Shown: positions 40,635 through 48,750 of the stretch, piece after piece
Position numbering within the stretch: the first letter of the stretch is position 1
Layout of the letters: the number at the start of each line of letters is the position of its first letter
Origin: Spirochaetales bacterium
Lineage (GTDB): Bacteria > Spirochaetota > Spirochaetia > DSM-2461
Direction: 5' to 3'
Assembly: GCA_016936555.1 (NCBI GenBank)
Contig: JAFGXR010000025.1
Span: forward strand, 1-51,541
Length of the DNA stretch: 51,541 nt
Program-made: the position numbers and the translations under genes
Notes under the pieces: generated by a model
The model's input: only the letters and a program-made list of their open reading frames with translations
Told to the model about the DNA's origin: nothing
Databases searched by the model: none

Positions 40635-42728
40635 ATGGAACAGGAAAGATCAACACCCCTATCATGCAATAAGGATTGCGGAGCCGGCTGCGCCCTCCGG
40701 GCTCACCTCAAGGACGGACAAGTTACGGGCATTACCGATTCCCCCTTCAGACCGACCTATATGCGCGGCTGCCTGAAGGGCTACAGAAGCACGGAGACGC
40801 TCTATCATAAAGACCGGCTGACCTCACCTCTCATTCGTACCGGAAAAAGAGGTTCCGGACTGTTCCGCGAAGCCTCCTGGGATGAAGCCCTCGACCTGGT
40901 TTCCGCCAGAATGTCGGGGTTGAGAGAAGAAGGGAGACAGGATGAAATTCTCAGACTGGGCGGATCGGGATCGTGCCGCGGCGCCCTTCACAACACAGCC
41001 TCTCTGACGAGCCGGTTCCTGTCGCTCTTCGGAGGATTCACCGACACACTGGGCGATTATTCCAGCCAGGCGTCGGAATACGTCAAGAATCCGGTTTTCG
41101 GAACAAGCCATGTCGGGATAGACGCGGCGACTCTTCTTCAGTCGAAGAAGATTATACTCTGGGGATTCAATCCCTCCGACACGAGGTTTGACAGCGAGGT
41201 GGAAGCTGTGCTGCGGGAATGTTCCCGGAAAGGGACAGCCATCTTTGTCATCGACCCGAGACGAACCAGAACTGTCAGGGATTTCAAGGCTACGTGGATC
41301 CCCGTTCTGCCCGGTTCCGATTCCGCCTTTATGCTGGCACTCCTCTGGGTCCTAATCGACAAAGAGCTGATTGACCGGGTTTCACTGAAGGCCTACAGCA
41401 CCGGGTTTGAACTCTTTGAATCCTATATAACCGGTGAAAGTGACGGCATCGCGAAAACACCCTCCTGGGCGGAAAAGATCTGCGGCATCGGAGCGGAAGA
41501 GATTACCTCCTTCGCGGTGCAATACAGCTCGGTTACGCCGACAGCCCTCCTTCCCGGTTTTTCTCTGCAGCGCGCCGTGGGCGGGGAAAATGCCGACAGA
41601 CTGGGGACCGTCCTCCAGCTTGCGACGGGAAATGCGGGGCTGCCCGGCGGTTCGACGGGAGCGGCCAAATGGAACCGCCTTCCCAAGCCACTTTGCGGAA
41701 AAATGAAAGTCCCGGCAAACCCGATCGGCAAAGGCGTTCAGGTGTACCAGTGGGCCGATGCTGTTCTGGAAGGCAAAGCGGGCGGCTACCCCTCCGACAT
41801 AAGCTTTCTCTACAATGTGGGCGGAAATTTCCTCGGACAGTCCGCCGGAACCGGTAAAGTAATCCGCGCTTTTGAAAAAGCGGATTTTTCCGTAACCCAT
41901 GATTATTTTCTCACCGATACGGCGCGGTACTGCGATGTGGTTCTTCCCGTCACCACATTTATGGAACGGGACGATATTGTGGGAACGCAGAACAACTATC
42001 TCTTTTATTCCGCAAAAGCGGCCGAACCGGTCGGGCTTTCGAAAAACGATTACGATATTTTCTGCGAACTGGCCGGCAGACTGGGATTCGGAAAGGAATT
42101 CTCCGAGGAGAGAACGGACCGGCAGTGGCTCGATTTCTTTTTAGAGGAATCGGAAATTGAAGATATTGAAAAGTTCAAGGCCGAAGGTATCTACAGAGGC
42201 AAGAACAGAGAGAGAATCGGTCTGAAAGATTTCTTCACCGACCCGCTCGGCAATCCTCTCGATACACCTTCAGGGAAGATAGAAATCGCTTCAGAAAAAC
42301 TGCAGGACGCGGGAGGGACGCTTCTCCCTGAGCATATCCTCATCGGGACGACAGAAAACCATCCACTGAGGATGATTACCCCCCATGAAAAATACCGCAT
42401 ACACTCCCAGTTTGAGAACATACCCTCGCTGAAAAAACTCTGTGACGACAAACTGTGGATCAACAGCGGCGACGCTTTACAGAGAGGCATCGGTGAGGGT
42501 GATGCGGTGGAAGTGACAAGCCCTGACGGAGCCGTAGTCGTCGAAGCGCATCTGACCGACGGCATCTGCCGCGGAGCTGTGTCTCTCAATCAGGGTGTCT
42601 GGGCCATAAGCGCGGAAAAGGGATCCAACGCCAATTATCTGACATCGACGGAACCGACGAGGCCTTCCATGGGCTCGAGGACCCATTCAATCATTGTCGA
42701 GGTGAAAAAAGCTTCAAAACCGGTCTGA
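40635..42728 (+). CDS. DMSO-reductase-family molybdopterin oxidoreductase, single-subunit
   Basis: 697 aa. The N-terminal 4Fe-4S motif is C11-x3-C15-x3-C19-x26-C46. The molybdopterin core follows, with GDYSSQ near residues 140-145, where DmsA-type enzymes have the serine that ligates molybdenum. Later come NVGGNFLGQSAGTGK, VLPVTTFMERDDIVGTQNN and a C-terminal molydopterin-dinucleotide-binding domain. There is no Tat or Sec signal and no neighbouring iron-sulphur or membrane-anchor subunit, so it is probably cytoplasmic and uses a soluble electron donor. The substrate is unknown. The frame is open to a GTG at 40611; the start is chosen by promoter spacing. Confidence 0.85.
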   Translation: MEQERSTPLSCNKDCGAGCALRAHLKDGQVTGITDSPFRPTYMRGCLKGYRSTETLYHKDRLTSPLIRTGKRGSGLFREASWDEALDLVSARMSGLREEGRQDEILRLGGSGSCRGALHNTASLTSRFLSLFGGFTDTLGDYSSQASEYVKNPVFGTSHVGIDAATLLQSKKIILWGFNPSDTRFDSEVEAVLRECSRKGTAIFVIDPRRTRTVRDFKATWIPVLPGSDSAFMLALLWVLIDKELIDRVSLKAYSTGFELFESYITGESDGIAKTPSWAEKICGIGAEEITSFAVQYSSVTPTALLPGFSLQRAVGGENADRLGTVLQLATGNAGLPGGSTGAAKWNRLPKPLCGKMKVPANPIGKGVQVYQWADAVLEGKAGGYPSDISFLYNVGGNFLGQSAGTGKVIRAFEKADFSVTHDYFLTDTARYCDVVLPVTTFMERDDIVGTQNNYLFYSAKAAEPVGLSKNDYDIFCELAGRLGFGKEFSEERTDRQWLDFFLEESEIEDIEKFKAEGIYRGKNRERIGLKDFFTDPLGNPLDTPSGKIEIASEKLQDAGGTLLPEHILIGTTENHPLRMITPHEKYRIHSQFENIPSLKKLCDDKLWINSGDALQRGIGEGDAVEVTSPDGAVVVEAHLTDGICRGAVSLNQGVWAISAEKGSNANYLTSTEPTRPSMGSRTHSIIVEVKKASKPV

Positions 42729-42739
42729 TTCAAAAAACT

Positions 42740-42772
42740 CCTGGAAAATGTATGAAATCTCCTTTTCTCAGG
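42740..42772 (+). terminator. Possible terminator after the molybdoenzyme gene
   Basis: CCTGGAAAA at 42740-42748 pairs with TTTTC-T-CAGG (one bulge) at 42763-42772, followed by TTTGTAATTTT. It overlaps the last codons of the convergent mazG-like gene. The 14-nt loop is long for a terminator. Confidence 0.35.
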
Positions 42773-43184
42773 TTTGTAATTTTACCCTCTCCCACTCTTC
42801 GGCAAGACGTTTTTTCTGAAGGGCTTTGACCTTCTTCCAGGAAGAACCGCCGGGATCGGAATTTCCGCCGGGCTCTTTCAACCCCTCTATTCTCTCCCCG
42901 AACTTCCGGACACTTCTCTCAAAGACCCGGGAGAAATTGATCTTTCCTTCGCTTTCCAGATTGATCAGGAGATTCAGATAATCCCAGAGGACATCTCCCA
43001 GTTCATCTTCAAGGTAATTGAACCGCTCCGTTTCCAGCTCCTCCCCCACTTCATCGATCTCTTTTTTTAATTCTTCGAAATAGGTAATACTGCCTTTCGA
43101 CCAGTTGTGCTGCTTGTCGATATGTTTTTTCGAAACAGCGATATCGTAGAGCTGCCTTATCAGAGACGTTTCATGTTCATTCAT
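42768..43184 (-). CDS. MazG-like nucleotide pyrophosphohydrolase
   Basis: 138 aa, a single MazG-type helical domain. The magnesium-binding pattern is EELKKEIDEVGEEL (ExxxE) around residue 32 and LEDELGDVLWDYLNLL (ExxD) about 20 residues later, as in all-alpha NTP pyrophosphatases. It would hydrolyse (d)NTPs to NMP and pyrophosphate; small MazG-like proteins often act on non-canonical nucleotides. The C-terminus is basic. The ATG has no Shine-Dalgarno site, but a good promoter ends 6 nt upstream. It diverges from the binding-protein gene at 43267. Confidence 0.82.
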   Translation of the reverse strand: MNEHETSLIRQLYDIAVSKKHIDKQHNWSKGSITYFEELKKEIDEVGEELETERFNYLEDELGDVLWDYLNLLINLESEGKINFSRVFERSVRKFGERIEGLKEPGGNSDPGGSSWKKVKALQKKRLAEEWERVKLQT

Positions 43185-43190
43185 TTTTGT

Positions 43191-43219
43191 ATTGTAGAGA
43201 GAGCTCCTGAGGCTTTCAA
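43191..43219 (-). promoter_or_regulatory. Leaderless promoter of the mazG-like gene
   Basis: On the minus strand: TTGAAA at 43214-43219, a 17-nt spacer and TACAAT at 43191-43196, ending 6 nt before the ATG at 43184. Confidence 0.55.
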
Positions 43220-43229
43220 CTTATTCAAT

Positions 43230-43258
43230 TTGAATTTAATCCGGTTTTTCTTTATATT
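43230..43258 (+). promoter_or_regulatory. Predicted promoter of the solute-binding protein gene
   Basis: TTGAAT at 43230-43235, a 17-nt spacer and TATATT at 43253-43258, 8 nt before the ATG at 43267. No Shine-Dalgarno site is present, so the mRNA is probably leaderless or nearly so. Confidence 0.45.
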
Positions 43259-43266
43259 TTAATGTA

Positions 43267-44031
43267 ATGATGTGGAAAGCAAAACTCTATTACCTCTCAA
43301 TTCTCTTTTTCATCATTCAGGTATTCAGTCTTTTTTCCGATTCATCCTCCCTGTTGATATCATCTCTGGATTTTCCTCCCATAACCGATATGACTCTGGA
43401 AAATTACGGTTTTATTACCGATCTTTTCAATGCTATTTTCGAACCTTACGGATATGAGGTGGAGATCCGGGTCTATCCCTGGGCCAGAGCATTTGAAATG
43501 AGCAAACAGGGCAATCCCGTCATCGGGATATTTCCCAGCATATACAACGGGGAAAGGGAAACCTGGTTTTATTTTTCAGAAGCCATTATAAACTCGGCCT
43601 ATGTGCTGGTTACGAGAAAAGATACAGGAATCACCGCTTATGATTCTCTTTACGAACTCCGGGATAAAACGATAGGGATTCTCCGCGGAGGCATAACGGG
43701 ATCTGAGCTTGACAGTTCCGATTTCAGAAAAGAAGAAGCCACTGATTTTGATACGAACCTGAGAAAGCTCCTGGCCGGACGCTTCGACCTGATAACAGGT
43801 GAATACATGTCCATCATGAACAATATCAATGTAAATTTTCCCGGCGAAAAGGATAACCTCGTTGTCCTGACCCCCTATGTATCGAAAGTAGACTTCCACC
43901 TTATGATTTCAAAAGAAGCCCCTCATGCCGGGACTCTTCTCAAGCAGTGCAATGAAGGTATAGAACGGATCGGGGAAGAGGGAATTCTCCGGGATCTGAT
44001 GGAAAAATACGGAATCATATCCTTCGAATAA
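43267..44031 (+). CDS. Family 3 extracellular solute-binding protein, orphan
   Basis: 254 aa. A signal peptide (about 24 residues, ending FSLFSDSSS, no lipobox Cys) precedes a PF00497-type domain: FPPITDMTLENYGFITDLFNAIF, then EIRVYPWARAFEMSKQG, ETWFYFSEAI, and the second-lobe LRDKTIGILRGG and LLAGRFDLITGE. Such proteins bind polar amino acids or other small molecules. No transporter genes accompany it, so it may be a stand-alone sensor or use a distant permease. Tandem ATGs at 43267 and 43270 make the exact start ambiguous. It converges on the antiporter operon with a 33-bp gap. Confidence 0.82.
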   Translation: MMWKAKLYYLSILFFIIQVFSLFSDSSSLLISSLDFPPITDMTLENYGFITDLFNAIFEPYGYEVEIRVYPWARAFEMSKQGNPVIGIFPSIYNGERETWFYFSEAIINSAYVLVTRKDTGITAYDSLYELRDKTIGILRGGITGSELDSSDFRKEEATDFDTNLRKLLAGRFDLITGEYMSIMNNINVNFPGEKDNLVVLTPYVSKVDFHLMISKEAPHAGTLLKQCNEGIERIGEEGILRDLMEKYGIISFE

Positions 44032-44064
44032 TCGGTTTCATTGAAAGACCCGTCCAGGACTGAA

Positions 44065-45816
44065 TCAGAGGAAAGCATGATAAAGCAGCCAGCCCGCCAT
44101 AGCAGCGGCGGCCAGGGCATAGGAGACAAAAAGCCCCTGGAAACTGCGCGGTCTCTCCCGGACTTTTGTGAGAAGCGCACCTCCCCGTCTCCCCGTTGCC
44201 AGAAGAAAAACGAATATCCCGGCTCCCGCCGTATAAAGCGACTTCATAAGATTGCCTGCCGAGAAGAAAGAAAAGCCTTCCCCCATCGATAAAGGCGAAC
44301 CGGATAAGAGCGCCGTGACAGTTCTGAAAATAAGAGGAGTGAAGATCCCTCCGGCGATGCAGAGCAAAGAGAGGAAGAGGATTGAAACGGAGGCCGGAAG
44401 GACAGCTAGAGCCCCCTTCCTATCGGGAAGATCGCGGTACGCCTCGTCTTTGCCGGGCCAGTAGATGCGGGAGAGCTTGATAAAAGAAGCGGCTGTTCCC
44501 GCTCCCGCGACTGTAAGCATCCAGTAGAGAACCGTACCGGACTGTCCGTAATACTTGAGAAGGTAGGTCATAGCCGTTTTACTGGTGAACCCGTTAAAAG
44601 GCGGAATAGCGGAAATGGAAAGAGCTCCGACAAGAAAACCGAAAAAAGCTATTGCCGCTTTATCTCCCGATCTTTTCAGGATGGATACCGCTCCCCGAAG
44701 TTTATAGACATCCCGCTCTCCCGCCGCGTCGACAGAGGAACCGATGCTCAGAAACAGAAGCCCTTTGAAAACGGCGTGAAACAGAGCGTGGAGGAAAGCG
44801 GCTGCCATGAGCAGAGTTCCCGCCTTTGTCCCGATTCCCACAGCCACGGCAGCGCCCCAGGTGCAGACAATGTAACCGATCTGGCTGATGGAGTGATAGG
44901 CGAGAAGCCTTTTGGCATCCTTCTGGGAGAGAGCTATGATCACGGCCAGCAGGGCTGTGGCGGCTCCTGCATAACTCATCAGCTGCCCCGCTTCCTTTCC
45001 GATGGGAAAAAGAATGAGAATCCGGCTCAGGGCAAAAAGCGGCGTTTTAATCAGGACACCGGAAAGGACGGCCGAGACGGCATGGGGGGCCAGAGCATGG
45101 GCATCGGGCAGCCACCCGTATAGAGGCATAACCGCCACTCTTATGGCTATGGCACCGACGAGCAGAGAGAGAGAAATGACAGCCGTCGCAAGGGTATTCC
45201 CTTCCAGATGCCCTGATCCTGCGGCAATCCCTTCATAGGAGAGAGAGCCGGTGATGCGGTAGAGACCGAAGAGGCCGAGAAGAAAGAATACCATAGCGGT
45301 GGAGCTGACCATGAGATAGGAAAAAGATGCCAGTGCTGCTCCCGGCTTTTCCGAGCTGGAAACGAGAATGTAGGAAGAGATGCCTAGAACTTCCAGACTG
45401 ACAAAGAGATTAAATAGATCCGCCGTCATAATGGCTGCGCCGAGCGCCGCCGTCTGGATGAGAAAAATAGCGCTGAAAGAGGGACCTTTGGGCCCCGATG
45501 AGAGAGAATGGAGCCAGGCTGCCCCGCCTAAAGTGTAACCCAGAACATTGACCATCCACGCCAGCCCGTCGAAGCGGTAGGAGATGCCCACACCGCTGTT
45601 CCAGTGGCCGATAACTCCTGTTACGGCTGATCCATTGATAACAACAGGGAACAGAAAGATCAAAGCCAGCCAGGGAAGATAGAGTCCGGTGAAAACGCCG
45701 GTGTATTCGGCGATGACCGCTCCTCTCCCTCTGAAAAATGCCTTGGCGAGAAAAACGATAGCGGCTCCCAGGAGAGGAAGCAGCACAGGGGCGAATGCCA
45801 GGCCTTCAGGACTCAT
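44065..45816 (-). CDS. mrpD: Mrp/Mbh antiporter subunit D (proton-conducting transporter)
   Basis: 583 aa with about 14-16 TM helices, longer than usual MrpD (about 490). The proton-pumping core (PF00361) is clear: TADLFNLFVSLEVLGISSYIL with the conserved Glu, VMPLYGWLPDAHALAPHAVSAVLSGVLIKTPLFAL with its lysine, then KRLLAYHSISQIGYI and HALFHAVFKGLLFLSIGS. Equivalent to MrpD / MbhH. The extra C-terminal 80 residues hold two more TM segments. Last gene of a nine-gene operon; its ATG overlaps the MrpC stop by 4 bp. Confidence 0.9.
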   Translation of the reverse strand: MSPEGLAFAPVLLPLLGAAIVFLAKAFFRGRGAVIAEYTGVFTGLYLPWLALIFLFPVVINGSAVTGVIGHWNSGVGISYRFDGLAWMVNVLGYTLGGAAWLHSLSSGPKGPSFSAIFLIQTAALGAAIMTADLFNLFVSLEVLGISSYILVSSSEKPGAALASFSYLMVSSTAMVFFLLGLFGLYRITGSLSYEGIAAGSGHLEGNTLATAVISLSLLVGAIAIRVAVMPLYGWLPDAHALAPHAVSAVLSGVLIKTPLFALSRILILFPIGKEAGQLMSYAGAATALLAVIIALSQKDAKRLLAYHSISQIGYIVCTWGAAVAVGIGTKAGTLLMAAAFLHALFHAVFKGLLFLSIGSSVDAAGERDVYKLRGAVSILKRSGDKAAIAFFGFLVGALSISAIPPFNGFTSKTAMTYLLKYYGQSGTVLYWMLTVAGAGTAASFIKLSRIYWPGKDEAYRDLPDRKGALAVLPASVSILFLSLLCIAGGIFTPLIFRTVTALLSGSPLSMGEGFSFFSAGNLMKSLYTAGAGIFVFLLATGRRGGALLTKVRERPRSFQGLFVSYALAAAAMAGWLLYHAFL

Positions 45817-46160
45817 TTGCGGCTCACCTCTTTGCGGATATCTTCAATATTGAATGTCCCCGCCGCCTTGTACAGACGGTAGGCCAGGGCCAGGGAGAGA
45901 GCGGTGACGCAGACGCCGATAACGATGGCGGTGAGCATAAGCGCCTGGGGGACGGGGTCGACAATGCCGGCAATTCCCTCTTCCAGTATGGGCGCTTTGT
46001 TACCGATACGGCTCCCTTCCAGAACAAAAAGAATGACCACGGCACTGTTAATCAGGTTCAGAGATATGATTTTCTTTATAATATTGTGTTTGGCCAGTAT
46101 CCCCCAGAAGCCCAGAAGGAAAAGCAGAAAAAGCAAAAGCCGTTCTATCATCACCATCAT
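45813..46160 (-). CDS. mrpC: Mrp antiporter subunit C (NuoK-like)
   Basis: 115 aa, three TM helices, equivalent to MrpC / MbhG and NuoK. Features: GFWGILAKHNIIKKIISLNLINSAV and VDPVPQALMLTAIVIGVCVTALSLALAYRLY, the most conserved part of the family. The start at 46160 is preferred because it gives the same 4-bp ATGA overlap seen at every other junction of this operon. An ATG at 46151 has a better-spaced AAGGA and is the alternative. Confidence 0.9.
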   Translation of the reverse strand: MMVMIERLLLFLLFLLGFWGILAKHNIIKKIISLNLINSAVVILFVLEGSRIGNKAPILEEGIAGIVDPVPQALMLTAIVIGVCVTALSLALAYRLYKAAGTFNIEDIRKEVSRK

Positions 46161-46876
46161 TCCTTCCCCAGCATGATTATGCACATAACGCCGATACCCG
46201 CTCCCACTTTCAGCCCTATGATGATATTGAGTACAATAATGAAAGCCGCCGGCAATGATGAATAGTGCTTTAAAGGATTGTCGAGAAAACCCTCTCCCGT
46301 AAAGATCCCGCTGATGGAAAGAATCAGAAGCATGAGGAAGGCCACCGCTTCAATCCGCCCCAGCATATCCTGACGGATCAAAGCCGAACTGGCGTTTCCG
46401 CTGCTTCCGAGGGCAAGAAAGACAATGCCTGAAGCGACGACGACTCCTCCCTGGAACCCGCCCCCCGGCGAGAGATGACCATAGAGCATGACATAAAACC
46501 CGAAAAGCAGCACGATAGGCCCCAGTTTGCTCGTCACGGCTTCCAGCAGATGAGTCCTCATATAATTTGCCCGTCTCATTTCTCCCGGCAGGGCGAAACT
46601 GTGTCTGTCTTCCAGAACGGCGCCGGCTTTCTTCAGAATTCCGATTGTTCCTGTCACGGCGACGAGAAGAACGATGGTTTCACCGAGCGTGTCGTAAGCG
46701 CGGTACCCGAGGTAGATGGCACTGACGAGATTGGTGGCTCCCGATTCCTCAACGCCTTTGAGCTCGAGATGATCGCGGGCTGTAACAGGCCACTGATAAC
46801 TGCTGAGAAAAACAGGGAGGACTACGGCGCTGATCAGCAAAAGAGCGAAAACCGAACCGACTGCAGATTTTTTCAA
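46157..46876 (-). CDS. mrpB: Fused MbhE-like + MrpB subunit
   Basis: 239 aa from a TTG at 46876 with AGGAGAG 6 nt upstream. The N-terminal 90 residues (SAVGSVFALLLISAVVLPV, then AIYLGYRAYDTLGETIVLLVA) correspond to MbhE, i.e. the extreme C-terminus of MrpA. The rest is the MnhB domain: HLLEAVTSKLGPIVLLFGFY and YGHLSPGGGFQGGVVVASG. In Mbh complexes these are two genes, E and F, so this is a fusion of adjacent subunits. An upstream extension of the frame to 47134 runs through two other genes and is not coding. Confidence 0.85.
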   Translation of the reverse strand: MKKSAVGSVFALLLISAVVLPVFLSSYQWPVTARDHLELKGVEESGATNLVSAIYLGYRAYDTLGETIVLLVAVTGTIGILKKAGAVLEDRHSFALPGEMRRANYMRTHLLEAVTSKLGPIVLLFGFYVMLYGHLSPGGGFQGGVVVASGIVFLALGSSGNASSALIRQDMLGRIEAVAFLMLLILSISGIFTGEGFLDNPLKHYSSLPAAFIIVLNIIIGLKVGAGIGVMCIIMLGKE

Positions 46877-47109
46877 CTGTCGCTCTCCTTCCTGTCTGTA
46901 TGGCGGATGATCCAGACAAAAATGATTGTGGAGACTCCGGCACCCACAGCCGCCTCGGTAATGGCCACATCGGGAGCATGGAGAATGTAGAATAGCATGG
47001 CAGACAGTAGACTGATAGCCGATAGCGCAATGACGCTGTGGAGCAGATCCTTTGTAAAAAGAGTGTATATTCCCAGCCCCAGAATGAAGAGCAGTAGAAT
47101 GACTGTCAT
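46873..47109 (-). CDS. MbhD-like subunit (DUF4040, MrpA C-terminal part)
   Basis: 78 aa, two to three TM helices. LLFILGLGIYTLFTKDLLHSVIALSAISLLSAMLFYILHAPDVAITEAAVGAG is split over the DUF4040 pattern, with the conserved APDVAITEAAVGAG end. This segment is the C-terminal domain of large MrpA proteins and a separate subunit (MbhD) in membrane-bound hydrogenase-type Mrp modules. The NuoL-like main part of MrpA is absent from the operon. Start and stop each overlap a neighbour by 4 bp. Confidence 0.88.
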   Translation of the reverse strand: MTVILLLFILGLGIYTLFTKDLLHSVIALSAISLLSAMLFYILHAPDVAITEAAVGAGVSTIIFVWIIRHTDRKESDS

Positions 47110-47477
47110 GGGTTCTCCTCCGGAGCGGCCTCATCTTTCCCTGTGCCGGCCTTTCTCTGTTTCTTCTTCTCTTCGGATTTGGGCCTCCAGGGATGTGTCC
47201 CGATGTTCCAGGTGAACCGCGCGACGATATGGGATCCCGTCGGAGAGGAAATAAGAAAAAAGAGCATGATTACCACGACCCGCGCCGCTACGGCTCCATT
47301 GGGGGACAGAAGCAGCGTTCCTATGAAGATGGACAGAACCGACGTGGTCCCCAGAAGAGAACCCGCCTGAAGCCGCGAATAGGGATCGGGGAAGCGGAAG
47401 AGCCCGGCCAGTCCGGCAACTCCGAAAACAACAGCAGCCAGAAAAGCTATTGCCGCCAGTATCTCGCGTATGCTCAT
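47106..47477 (-). CDS. mrpG: Mrp antiporter subunit G
   Basis: 123 aa, three TM helices: equivalent to MrpG / MbhC. Signature LAGLFRFPDPYSRLQAGSLLGTTSVLSIFIGTLL (family: R.PD.YtRlHAatK..T.G) is visible across residues 25-60, followed by the third helix VVVIMLFFLISSPTGSHIVAR. The C-terminal 30 residues are a charged Lys/Glu-rich tail (EEKKKQRKAGTGK). Overlaps mrpF and the MbhD-like gene by 4 bp each. Confidence 0.9.
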   Translation of the reverse strand: MSIREILAAIAFLAAVVFGVAGLAGLFRFPDPYSRLQAGSLLGTTSVLSIFIGTLLLSPNGAVAARVVVIMLFFLISSPTGSHIVARFTWNIGTHPWRPKSEEKKKQRKAGTGKDEAAPEENP

Positions 47478-47752
47478 TCCTGCGACTCCCCCTGGATTTT
47501 ATCTTTCAGAAACCGGGCGATTCCAAGAAAACCGAGAAAACCGAAAATATCGTAAACAAGAGCCACATCGAGATAGAGGGCCCGCCCTTCGCTGACACCG
47601 CGGAGGACCAGAAAAGCCAGAACGGCTCCCGAAAGGACATTCAGGCCCACAAGCTTGCCCGAAGTGGTTCGGGAAGTGAGGATTCTGATGATGCAGACCA
47701 GTATGCAGGCAATTATGAACCACTGCATACCCGTAAGAAGGAACTCTCTCAC
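47474..47752 (-). CDS. mrpF: Mrp antiporter subunit F
   Basis: 92 aa, three TM helices: equivalent to MrpF / MbhB. Typical features are CIIRILTSRTTSGKLVGLNVLSG (family R...G.t..DRvvalnll) and YLDVALVYDIFGFLGFLGIARFL (conserved DVALvyALlgFigtvA.a.y), including the Asp in the second segment. Overlaps its neighbours by 4 bp. Confidence 0.9.
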   Translation of the reverse strand: MREFLLTGMQWFIIACILVCIIRILTSRTTSGKLVGLNVLSGAVLAFLVLRGVSEGRALYLDVALVYDIFGFLGFLGIARFLKDKIQGESQE

Positions 47753-48261
47753 AGCCAGACCTTCTTAAGATGTTTTTCTATCTCTCCTTTCACTTCGTTT
47801 CCGGCCACTTTCGAATGGCTTGTGGTGGAGAAGAACCAGTGAACCGTAAGGTGATCGTCATTGAGATCCAGAGTGATGGTTCCGGGAGTCATGGTTATGG
47901 AATTGGCCAGAACCATTCTGGCCATGTCCGATTTAAGAGAAGTTCTGAAATGCACGATGCGGGGATTGACCCGGCCGGTCACAACGGAGACGAGAACAGC
48001 GAGACTCGATTTGTAGATAAAAAAGATCATGAGGAAGAGATAGAGAATCAGATGGAAAGGGCGGGGCACGAAAAAATTGATTCCCGCCTGGTGCCTGGGT
48101 ATAAAGATTTCGTATGTGAGTGCGGCCACGAAAAAAGAACCGCCCAGGCCCGTAACCAGAGAAAAAAGCTCAAAGCGGGCTGTAAAAATAAGCCAGAGAC
48201 CGAACATGGAGAGAGCTGTAATCAAAAAACGGATAAGCTTCCATCTGGTTTCAATACTCAT
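47749..48261 (-). CDS. mrpE: Mrp antiporter subunit E
   Basis: 170 aa from the ATG at 48261, two bases after the stop of the EIIA gene; an extension to 48345 would run through that gene. Two to three N-terminal TM segments are followed by a cytoplasmic domain: VNPRIVHFRTSLKSDMARMVLANSITMTPGTITLDLNDDHLTVHWF, split over the family's conserved NSITLTPGT region. Equivalent to MrpE / MbhA. First membrane subunit of the module, directly after the two putative regulatory genes. Confidence 0.9.
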   Translation of the reverse strand: MSIETRWKLIRFLITALSMFGLWLIFTARFELFSLVTGLGGSFFVAALTYEIFIPRHQAGINFFVPRPFHLILYLFLMIFFIYKSSLAVLVSVVTGRVNPRIVHFRTSLKSDMARMVLANSITMTPGTITLDLNDDHLTVHWFFSTTSHSKVAGNEVKGEIEKHLKKVWL

Positions 48262-48262
48262 A

Positions 48263-48721
48263 TCACTGATCCTTGAGACTGAGGATCCTGTGAAAATCCC
48301 CGGCGTCGACGGCCTTCTCCAGATCCTCCCGGAACTGGGGGTCATGGAGAAACCGGGCGAGTTTCGATAACAATCTGATGTGGCTTCCGGTATTTTTCGC
48401 AGGGCCGGCCATCAGAAAGACAAGGGAGACAGGCTGCCCGTCGGGCGTGTCGAAATCCCGGGGGGGGTCTAGTCTGGCCGCGGCGAAGAGTGTGTTCTCC
48501 AGCGACTCGGACTGGCAATGGGGAACGGCGCATCCGGAACCGATACAGGTGGAAACCATCTCTTCTCTTTTCAGAATGCTTTGGTACAGTTGATCCGGTT
48601 CTTCTATTCCGTGAACGGAAGTGAGTGTGTCCACCAGATGTCTGAAAAGCTCCTCCTTCTCTGTTTCGGGAGGATCTATGAGAATACATTCCGCTTTCAG
48701 TTTCGCCGATATTACGCCCAT
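48263..48721 (-). CDS. PTS EIIA (Ntr/fructose-type) domain protein
   Basis: 152 aa, a single EIIA-2 domain. The phosphorylatable His lies in GSGCAVPHCQSE (family GxGIAIPHCK), with the preceding QSILKREEMVSTCIG and later VSLVFLMAGPAKNTGSHIRLLSKLARFL. It has no EIIB or EIIC partner here. Together with a PII-like gene upstream and the antiporter genes downstream this suggests a regulatory role like PtsN, perhaps tuning cation transport through phosphorylation; PtsN controls potassium transport in E. coli. AAGGAAG about 10 nt before the ATG. Confidence 0.88.
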   Translation of the reverse strand: MGVISAKLKAECILIDPPETEKEELFRHLVDTLTSVHGIEEPDQLYQSILKREEMVSTCIGSGCAVPHCQSESLENTLFAAARLDPPRDFDTPDGQPVSLVFLMAGPAKNTGSHIRLLSKLARFLHDPQFREDLEKAVDAGDFHRILSLKDQ

Positions 48722-48750
48722 TATCTCAACACTTCCTTTTTAAATTGAAA

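Noticed and set aside
40635-42728. Possible selenocysteine formate dehydrogenase
   Set aside because: No in-frame TGA, and the ligand-region sequence GDYSSQ fits a serine-ligated DMSO-reductase-type enzyme better.
46157-47134. Minus-strand frame of 325 codons suggesting a larger MrpB-like protein
   Set aside because: Its first 86 codons run in a different frame through mrpG and the MbhD-like gene and read as Cys/His-rich nonsense. A TTG at 46876 with a good ribosome-binding site gives the real protein.
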